NCBI GenBank assembly: GCA_020073465.1
Contig: JAIQFC010000038.1
Location: forward strand, 1 to 40,917
Direction of reading: 5' to 3'
DNA length: 40,917 nucleotides
DNA from: Terriglobia bacterium
Lineage (GTDB): Bacteria > Acidobacteriota > Terriglobia > Terriglobales > Acidobacteriaceae
Below the pieces are notes generated by a model. The model saw only the letters and a list, made by a program, of their open reading frames with translations. It searched no databases and was not told where the DNA came from. This document shows positions 35,474 through 40,917 of this stretch, one piece after another. Made by a program: the position numbers and the translations under genes. The first letter of the stretch is position 1. Each line of letters opens with the position of its first letter.

Positions 35474-35692
35474 ATGGACTTGATTCAAGTAAATGTGAAC
35501 GAGAAAGTTTTCACGCCGGCTCACAAGACGGACCTCAACAACAACCTCACATATGTAACTGTGTCGGTCGAGGAAGCGGAGATGTCCAGCGTTACGTGGG
35601 CAGACATTCAAGACGTTCTTGATGAGGAATGGGAAATTGGCGGGTTGGCCATGTCGACCGACGCGATCCGCGCCCTTGTTGCAGGCGAATAA
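35474..35692 (+). CDS. Small tautomerase-superfamily-like protein lacking the N-terminal proline
   Basis: 72 residues from the ATG at 35474, which follows GGAGG at 8 bp; an ATG at 35459 overlaps that ribosome site. It aligns with 4-oxalocrotonate-tautomerase-like proteins of about 70 residues: LIQVNVNEKVFTPAHKTDL, VTWADIQDVLDEEWEIGG, LAMSTDAIRAL. Family members begin M-P and use Pro1 as catalytic base after Met removal; here the second residue is Asp. It is therefore probably not a classical tautomerase, or the start differs. It is 18 bp upstream of the methyltransferase gene and likely co-transcribed. Confidence 0.7.
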   Translation: MDLIQVNVNEKVFTPAHKTDLNNNLTYVTVSVEEAEMSSVTWADIQDVLDEEWEIGGLAMSTDAIRALVAGE

Positions 35693-35710
35693 AAAAACAC
35701 CGGAGGAAAC

Positions 35711-36532
35711 ATGAGCACCATCACATCTACAACGGAAATCGATGGTCTGAAGGCTCGACTCAAAGATACGTGGGTGGCCGGAGACTACGACCGCTTCTCG
35801 CGCTATATGGAGCAGGGCGCGCGCATTTTCTACGAACAGCTCGATGTTCCCGCTGGATGCCAACTGCTCGATGTGGCTTGCGGCTCGGGGCAGGTCGCGC
35901 TGTGGGCGGCCCGGGATGGAGTGAAGGTCACCGGAGTGGACATCGCGCCGAATCTCGTGCAGCGTGCACAGGCACGCGCCGACGCGGAAGGCCTCAAGGC
36001 TCGTTTTGTTGAAGGGGACGTCGAGGCTCTTCCGTTTGAGGATGCCAGCTTCGATGTCGTAATCAGCCTGGTAGGAGCGATGTTTGCCCCTCGCCCGGAA
36101 CTCGTCGCTCGCGAACTGCTCCGAGTGTGCAGTCCGGGAGGCACCATTGCAATGGGAAATTGGACGCGCGAAGGCTTCGTTGGGCAAATGTTCAAGACGT
36201 TCGCCAAGTTCATTGCTCCCTCTGGCATGCCGGCCCCGGCGTTGTGGGGCGATGAGGCTGTGGTACGTGAGAGGCTGGGCCACGGAGTTTCCGATCTTAC
36301 GATGACGCGTCGCCAATATAGCTTCACGTACCCTTTCCCGCCGGCGGAGGTGGTCGAGTTTTTCCGGCAGTACTATGGGCCCACCAATCGCGCGTTTGCT
36401 TCGTTGGATGAATCGGACGCGAAGAAACTGCGCGTTGACTTGGAAGCCCTGTGGTCCGCGCACAATCGTGGCGGGAATGAACTCACCGTGGTTTCATCGG
36501 AGTATCTGGAAGTGATCGCGGTGAAAGCCTGA
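35711..36532 (+). CDS. Class I SAM-dependent methyltransferase (UbiE-like)
   Basis: 273 residues. Motif I is LLDVACGSGQVALWAA, followed by VTGVDIAPNLVQRAQARA (acidic SAM-ribose contact), GDVEALPFEDASFDVVISLV and RELLRVCSPGGTIAMGNWT. The C-terminal 100 residues are a cap without known motif. AGGAGG precedes the ATG. It resembles soluble small-molecule methyltransferases of the UbiE/Methyltransf_11 type; the substrate is not evident. Its neighbour encodes an SBP56 protein, a family whose bacterial members oxidise methanethiol, so methyl-sulphur chemistry is a possible link (inferred). Confidence 0.85.
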   Translation: MSTITSTTEIDGLKARLKDTWVAGDYDRFSRYMEQGARIFYEQLDVPAGCQLLDVACGSGQVALWAARDGVKVTGVDIAPNLVQRAQARADAEGLKARFVEGDVEALPFEDASFDVVISLVGAMFAPRPELVARELLRVCSPGGTIAMGNWTREGFVGQMFKTFAKFIAPSGMPAPALWGDEAVVRERLGHGVSDLTMTRRQYSFTYPFPPAEVVEFFRQYYGPTNRAFASLDESDAKKLRVDLEALWSAHNRGGNELTVVSSEYLEVIAVKA

Positions 36533-36579
36533 GGGTTGGGGCCTCCCCGCGAATCTTGAACAACTAAGGAGATACGAAC

Positions 36580-37995
36580 ATGGTTTTAATGCGTCCGGAT
36601 CCAACTTTTTACCCTTCACCTGGAATGGCAATGCAGGCTCCGCCAGAGCGCCTCGCCTATGTCGCTCTGCTCAACGCTGGCAAGAATGGAGAGCGCGATG
36701 CCATGGGAGTAATAGACCTCGATCCGAGTTCCTCCGAGTATGGGCGGCTCGTCGGGCGAACGGATTTTCCACGCGGAGACAACGAACTGCACCATTTCGG
36801 CTGGAATGCTTGCAGCGCGTGCCTCTGTCCGCAAACGCCGCATCCGCACATGGAGCGCCGCTATCTGATCGTACCGGGCATCGGGTCTTCGCGGATCTAC
36901 ATCCTCGATACCAAGCCGGACCCCAAGCAGCCGAAGATCGTGAAGGTGATCGAGCCCGAAGAGTTCATCAAGAAGACCGGCTATACCTCGCCTCACACGA
37001 TTCATTGCGGGCCAGACTGCATCTATGGAAGCGCTCTCGGATCGGCCAACGGAGACGGCCCCGGCGGCATTTTTCTGATGGACGCGAACACCTTTGAACT
37101 GAAGGGCCAGTGGGAAAAGGATCGTGGCCCGCAACAACTGGCGTACGACTTCTGGTGGCACCTGGGACACGACACGATGATTACATCGGAATGGGGTACG
37201 CCCAACATGGTGAAAGACGGCGTCAACCCGGAGCTGCTCTTGGCTGGCAAGTACGGCCACAAGATTCATATCTGGGACCTCGACAAGCGTAGCCATCTGC
37301 AGGAGATTGACCTGGGTGCAGAGCAACAGTGGGTGCTCGAGTTGAGGCCCTCTCACGATCCCCAAAAAACCTACGGTTTCGTTGGGGTCGGCGTTTCGCT
37401 CAAAGACCTGTCGTCATCGATCTGGATGTGGTACCGGGAGGGCAGCGGTAAGAACACCAAATGGGCGGTCCGCAAGGTGATCGAAATCCCCGCTGAGCCC
37501 GCGGACCCGGAAAAGCTACCGCCGCTGCTGAAGGGCTTCAAGGCCGTGCCACCGTTGGTGACTGACATCAACCTGTCGCTCGACGATCGCTTCCTCTATG
37601 TTTCGTGCTGGGGGACTGGGGAGTTCATCCAGTACGACGTCTCGGACCCGGCCAACCCGAAGAAGACGGGCTCGGTCCATCTCGGCGGCATCGTGCGCCG
37701 CGCGGCTCATCCCAACAAGCCCAAGCAGCCGCTCAACGGCGGTCCGCAGATGGTTGAGATCAGCCGTGATGGCAAGCGTGTTTACTTCACCAACTCGCTC
37801 TACTCCCCGTGGGACGAGCAGATCTATCCCGACGGACTAAAGAGTTGGATGGTCAAGCTTGACGCGGAACCGAACGGCGGAATGAAACTCGACGAAAAAT
37901 TCTTTGTCGAGTTCGACGGTCTACGCGCGCATCAGGTGCGGCTGGAGGGCGGCGACGCTTCATCGGACTCCTACTGCTACTCAGAGGCAAAATGA
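36580..37995 (+). CDS. mtoX: Selenium-binding protein SBP56 family / methanethiol oxidase
   Basis: 471 residues, the usual length. It carries the family's marked motifs: ELHHFGWNACSACLC (His71, His72, Cys78, Cys81, Cys83), TGYTSPHTIHCGPDCIYGSA, YDFWWHLGHDTMITSEWG, and near the end RAHQVRLEGGDASSDSYCY. Bacterial members oxidise methanethiol to formaldehyde, sulphide and peroxide and use copper bound by histidines. The protein has no signal peptide here, whereas the characterised bacterial enzyme is periplasmic, so location and substrate are uncertain. Its stop overlaps the next start (ATGA), so the membrane protein is a coupled partner. An AraC regulator lies divergently upstream. Confidence 0.9.
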   Translation: MVLMRPDPTFYPSPGMAMQAPPERLAYVALLNAGKNGERDAMGVIDLDPSSSEYGRLVGRTDFPRGDNELHHFGWNACSACLCPQTPHPHMERRYLIVPGIGSSRIYILDTKPDPKQPKIVKVIEPEEFIKKTGYTSPHTIHCGPDCIYGSALGSANGDGPGGIFLMDANTFELKGQWEKDRGPQQLAYDFWWHLGHDTMITSEWGTPNMVKDGVNPELLLAGKYGHKIHIWDLDKRSHLQEIDLGAEQQWVLELRPSHDPQKTYGFVGVGVSLKDLSSSIWMWYREGSGKNTKWAVRKVIEIPAEPADPEKLPPLLKGFKAVPPLVTDINLSLDDRFLYVSCWGTGEFIQYDVSDPANPKKTGSVHLGGIVRRAAHPNKPKQPLNGGPQMVEISRDGKRVYFTNSLYSPWDEQIYPDGLKSWMVKLDAEPNGGMKLDEKFFVEFDGLRAHQVRLEGGDASSDSYCYSEAK

Positions 37996-38645
37996 CACAC
38001 GCAGAGATGGGCACGACGGCTTTGTGGCTGATGCTGCTCCTCGGCGCCTACCACGGAATCAACCCTGGGATGGGTTGGCTCTTCGCGGTGGCGCTGGGGA
38101 TGCAGGAGCAGAAGGGCAGTGCGGTGGCCAAGGCGCTCGTTCCGATCGCGCTAGGCCACGCATTGTCCATTGGCAGCGTGGTGTTAGCGGCGGCGTTTCT
38201 CGGCATGGCGTTGCCACCGGAGGCGATCCGCTATCCCATCGCCGCGCTTCTGTTCGGCCTTGGAATCCTTTCCCTGGTGCGCCATTACCATCCGCGATGG
38301 GTCCGCATGCAAGTGGGCTTTCACGACTTGACGGTCTGGTCGTTTCTGATGGCATCGGCGCACGGTGCTGGTTTGATGTTGCTGCCGGTGCTGCTGGGCA
38401 GCCGCACCGTCGAAGCGGCTGACCACATGGCAGGCCACCATCACGCATCTGCGGCCGCCAATCCGCTCGCAGCGTTGCTCGCCACAGCGATCCATACGTT
38501 CGCCTATCTTGCGGTTACAGGGCTCATTGCATGGGTGGTTTATAGCAAGTTCGGCCTTGCGATTCTTCACAAGACCTGGATCAATCTCAACCTGATATGG
38601 GCTGCAGCGCTCGTGGTCACCAGCGTGGTGACGCTGCTGATTTAG
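37992..38645 (+). CDS. Polytopic membrane protein coupled to SBP56, NicO/HupE-like HGxxPG motif
   Basis: 217 residues with about six hydrophobic helices. The first contains LLLGAYHGINPGMGWLFAVA; HGxNPG-type motifs also occur in Ni/Co and sulphite-type exporters. A second histidine cluster (DHMAGHHHASAA) lies in a loop near residue 150. The ATG overlaps the SBP56 stop. A role in metal (for example copper) delivery or thiol/sulphur export for the oxidase is plausible but inferred; I do not know a characterised homologue. Confidence 0.75.
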   Translation: MTHAEMGTTALWLMLLLGAYHGINPGMGWLFAVALGMQEQKGSAVAKALVPIALGHALSIGSVVLAAAFLGMALPPEAIRYPIAALLFGLGILSLVRHYHPRWVRMQVGFHDLTVWSFLMASAHGAGLMLLPVLLGSRTVEAADHMAGHHHASAAANPLAALLATAIHTFAYLAVTGLIAWVVYSKFGLAILHKTWINLNLIWAAALVVTSVVTLLI

Positions 38646-38728
38646 CCTCTCAAATCTTGACGACCGAATAGGAATAGATCGCAAGGAGTACGAATCCAAA
38701 GACAAGGAATGAAAAGGAGAATACGAGA

Positions 38729-39295
38729 ATGAATACGATTGCAACGGAGATACCGACGAGCGAAGACTTTGAGCAACTCAAGACTCAACCGAAGACAACA
38801 CGGCCGGCCGGTCGCGCCGAATCATTGGCCAATCGGATCGAGGAAGGCGCTGCCACCTTGGCTGCCTTTGCCGAAGGACTCTCGGAAGAAGAGTGGCGGA
38901 AACCGGTGTCGGAAAGTGGGAGGGACGGCCGTTCGGTCGGCGTCATCGTGCACCATGTTGCCAGCGTCTACCCTATAGAGATTGATCTTGCGCGGACAAT
39001 CGCCAGCGGCAAGGCCGTTACGGACGTCACGTGGAACATGATCGCCGAGTTGAATGCCGGGCATGCGCACGACCAGGCGGGGGTCACGAAGGCCGCCGCG
39101 CTCGAACTCTTGCGCCGGAACAGTCGTGAGGCGGCCGCCGCGGTACGTGCGTTCACGGATGACGAGTTGGACCAGGCGGCGCCCTTCTCGCTGAGCTTCG
39201 GAGCACCTGTCACCGCGCAGTTCGTCATTGAGGACCACGCACTACGGCACAGCTGGCACCACCTGGCGCGCATCCGAACGGCCCTCGGCCGGTGA
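38729..39295 (+). CDS. Cytoplasmic DinB-superfamily protein
   Basis: 188 residues, with AAGGAG upstream of the ATG and no signal peptide. It is a DinB_2-like bundle: GAATLAAFAEGLSEEEWRKP, VGVIVHHVASVYPIEIDLAR, and FVIEDHALRHSWHHLARIRT with the C-terminal metal-type histidines. The function is unknown; relatives include DNA-damage-induced and mycothiol/bacillithiol transferase proteins. It follows the SBP56 pair by 83 bp and may belong to the same transcript. Confidence 0.85.
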   Translation: MNTIATEIPTSEDFEQLKTQPKTTRPAGRAESLANRIEEGAATLAAFAEGLSEEEWRKPVSESGRDGRSVGVIVHHVASVYPIEIDLARTIASGKAVTDVTWNMIAELNAGHAHDQAGVTKAAALELLRRNSREAAAAVRAFTDDELDQAAPFSLSFGAPVTAQFVIEDHALRHSWHHLARIRTALGR

Positions 39296-39389
39296 CCGGC
39301 GGTGCCTAACGATTAGTCACACATGTAGGGCCGCGCCTTCGGGACCCGCGGGCAGGCCGTCGGTACCTGAGCGGGTCCTTGGAGGCCTC

Positions 39390-39572
39390 ATGTATCGCTA
39401 CCTCATCGAAACGCCGCACACGGAACAGAATTGCAGAAACTTGGTCCACCTGGTCAACGCGGCCGGGTATCTCAATCATTTCGATTGGGGCTGCATGGGC
39501 GGTGTGCATTGTGGCTGGGCCATCATCGAAGCCGAGAACGAATCGCAGGCGCGGCGTGGAGCCCGGGTTTAG
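39390..39572 (+). pseudogene. Small hypothetical protein, frameshifted at the C-terminus
   Basis: 60 residues from an ATG with GGAGG upstream. MYRYLIETPHTEQNCRNLVH and HFDWGCMGGVHCGWAIIEAE match a family of about 80-residue uncharacterised proteins. The expected tail (RRGVEPGFRSADRD) is in another frame, so a single-base indel near 39555-39560 shortens it. Either a decayed gene or a sequence error. Function unknown. Confidence 0.5.
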
Positions 39573-39872
39573 GTCGGCTGATCGTGACTAGGCCGAGTCT
39601 CGCATATCGGCCGTAGAAAGGGCGACGTGTCGATATGCCCATATCCGTCGACCACAAGCCATTCCCACGCATCCAGAATTCGGGCTTCGAAGAAGTTGGC
39701 CGGATTGGTAACGTGAAGTCGGCCTGTGGGAAGTGAACCACGACTTCCTCGAAGCCCGTTTCTGGATAGCTTCCGGATTGCCGACAATTCGCTGGGCAGA
39801 CCACTCGGGTTGCCATGCCGGAGCTCAGTGGGATGTCTCGATTGCGTAGTGGTCAATCTGCTCTTGACGCAT
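39573..39872. other. Intergenic stretch with the palindromic repeat
   Basis: 300 bp between the frameshifted small ORF and the secreted protein. Apart from the palindromic repeat at 39681-39765 no gene or signal is supported. Confidence 0.5.
39681..39765. repeat. Palindromic double copy of the dispersed repeat (BIME-like)
   Basis: A minus-strand copy (39681-39723) faces a partial plus-strand copy (39741-39765). Their ends CGGGCTTCGAAGAAGT and ACTTCCTCGAAGCCCG are complementary at 15 of 16 bases, so transcripts could fold into a long hairpin. The minus copy matches 2369-2418 and 31433-31482. Confidence 0.6.
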
Positions 39873-40649
39873 CTACTCTTGATGCATGGGTGCGGCCGTT
39901 CCGTCGGACCACTTTGCAACTTCGACTGCGAACACAAGAATCGGCGGCAGCCCTTTTGCCTGGGACGGTTCCTTCGACGATAAGAACCAGTAAGGACCGG
40001 AAAAAACGGGCGAGCCGGATGCGCCAGCCCCCCAATCCTTACCGTCCTTGAGCGCGGTAAAGAACATCACATGTGGTCCGTTGTGATCCCCTGCGTCGTA
40101 TAGATATGCCGACTTCGACATCATGAACACCATATTGCCGTTTTCGAGATCTGGCAGTTGTTTATTGTCGAACGCCGCCTTAAGGGCCGACACGATCTCC
40201 GCCTTAGAGTGGCCGGCCATCACCATCCTCGTCCGCAGATCGGCGATCGGCAATATCGATCGCGCAGCTTGGCGATTCAGGCATTCGGCACCTCTCACCT
40301 TCGGGTTCCAGAACTCAGGCGAGTCAAACGCCTCCATCCAGCTTCTTTCCACCATACAGACAAACCCGTTCTTTCCTCGGACAGCTGTTTCATAGCCTTG
40401 CCGTCCCAAGATCAAGACCGTCGCGTCGCTGGATATGGAATCCGGAGCGGCGCTCCGCGCCAACAGAATCTCAGCATTCCTTTCCATCAAGTATTGGTCG
40501 ACAGGCGCCATTTTCGAATATCTATCCGACTGTGCCGCCGCCTTCGGCACAAGGAAACCGATGCTGATTACCAGCAGCATAATCGTGCCGCCCAAGGCCA
40601 TGATCCTAATCATTCTTTCCCTCGCGCTTTCCCTCGAGGCCGCCCTCAT
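39873..40649 (-). CDS. Secreted protein of unknown function
   Basis: 258 residues. The ATG at 40649 has AAAGGAG upstream and overlaps the YciI-like stop (ATGA), favouring it over a Met 12 codons later. The N-terminus is a signal peptide with a positive leader and MALGGTIMLLVISIGFLVPK, cleaved near AAAQ. The mature protein starts with DRYSKMAPVDQYLMERNAEI and contains VLILGRQGYETAVRGKNGFV, a motif common in secreted acidobacterial proteins of unknown function. It has cysteines at CMVERSW and in ECLNRQ. No catalytic domain was recognised. Confidence 0.75.
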   Translation of the reverse strand: MRAASRESARERMIRIMALGGTIMLLVISIGFLVPKAAAQSDRYSKMAPVDQYLMERNAEILLARSAAPDSISSDATVLILGRQGYETAVRGKNGFVCMVERSWMEAFDSPEFWNPKVRGAECLNRQAARSILPIADLRTRMVMAGHSKAEIVSALKAAFDNKQLPDLENGNMVFMMSKSAYLYDAGDHNGPHVMFFTALKDGKDWGAGASGSPVFSGPYWFLSSKEPSQAKGLPPILVFAVEVAKWSDGTAAPMHQE

Positions 40650-40917
40650 CGCGAGGTCTCCTTTCGCCGTCGTCGCTGCTCACTCTCCTTTATGATTTCG
40701 CTCAAATCCACAACCGGCCGTATCTCAATCGGTCCAAGTCCATACTTGAAGCCTGGTTGCTGTGAGACAAGCTGAACGGCATGATTGAGGTCTCGCGCCT
40801 CAAGGATTTGAATGCCGCCAAGCTGTTCCTTGGTTTCCGCATAGGGGCCATCAGTCGTCGCGACTTTGCCGTTTTTCCAGTACAGGGTCAACGCGGTCTC
40901 CGGAGGCTGAAGAGGTA
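40646..40917 (-). CDS. YciI/YCII-related (DGPF) protein, 5' truncated by window edge
   Basis: The frame is open to the right edge, so the N-terminus is outside. TTDGPYAETKEQLGGIQILE is the family's DGPF signature, preceded by PPETALTLYWKNGKVA; such proteins have a ferredoxin-like fold and are often paired with ECF sigma factors. The last residues are Arg/Lys-rich (QRRRRKETSR). The stop overlaps the next start by four bases. Function unknown. Confidence 0.85.
   Translation of the reverse strand, partial: PLQPPETALTLYWKNGKVATTDGPYAETKEQLGGIQILEARDLNHAVQLVSQQPGFKYGLGPIEIRPVVDLSEIIKESEQRRRRKETSR

Noticed and set aside
1..40917. CRISPR array, complete rRNA or complete tRNA gene
   Set aside because: No regularly spaced repeats with unique spacers and no full cloverleaf was found; only tRNA 3' fragments are present.

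Overview
The window looks like accessory DNA of an Acidobacteriota (Terriglobia-type) soil bacterium. This rests on family resemblance only: an Oar-like TonB receptor whose plug carries an 'SPGIAADSNG' stretch, a MacAB-like pump with two separate permeases, DinB and AHSA1 proteins, an ECF-type sigma/anti-sigma pair and DUF5916/ChrB_C proteins. No rRNA gene and no complete tRNA gene was found.

Layout. (1) 1-2181: a TonB-dependent receptor cut by the window edge, with a hairpin terminator after it. (2) 2.5-4.9 kb: two broken genes back to back, a repeat-rich membrane protein with two frameshifts and a tyrosine integrase that has lost its N-terminus and is frameshifted near its C-terminus. (3) 5.0-31.2 kb: a predicted 26.2-kb integrated island. 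It lies between two direct copies of the 3' half of a tRNA-Phe gene, both breaking off at the anticodon loop. An intact excisionase-like gene and an intact tyrosine integrase sit at its right end, and short GYGGGT-type direct repeats lie beside each tRNA copy. (4) 31.2-34.3 kb: a probable further insertion zone, with a second kind of tRNA 3' fragment, a 12-bp inverted repeat, 11-bp-period repeats, and a DinB/AHSA1/ArsR group. (5) 34.3-39.6 kb: an AraC regulator divergent from a tautomerase-like protein, a methyltransferase, an SBP56/methanethiol-oxidase homologue, its translationally coupled membrane partner and a DinB protein. (6) 39.6-40.9 kb: a palindromic REP-like element, a secreted protein and a YciI-like protein cut by the right edge.

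Island cargo is mostly export and metal/toxicant handling: a TetR regulator divergent from a membrane methyltransferase and an EamA exporter with a histidine-rich tail; a MacA/ATPase/two-permease ABC pump; an MFS exporter coupled to a ChrB_C (chromate-resistance) protein, followed upstream by decayed genes; and a TolC-RND-adaptor tripartite pump next to a broken CusS-like sensor kinase. Between the pumps and the integrase lie a sigma/anti-sigma pair and a two-gene candidate defence module: a DUF6998-like predicted PD-(D/E)XK nuclease followed 6 bp later by an AbiJ_NTD3/Abi_C (HEPN-like) protein.

The items most worth a second look are the nuclease-Abi pair, the stacked tRNA-Phe attachment sites with their arm-type repeats, the sensor kinase whose N-terminus seems replaced by an unrelated domain, and a dispersed palindromic intergenic repeat. 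Several genes carry single-base frameshifts; true decay and assembly error cannot be told apart from the sequence alone.
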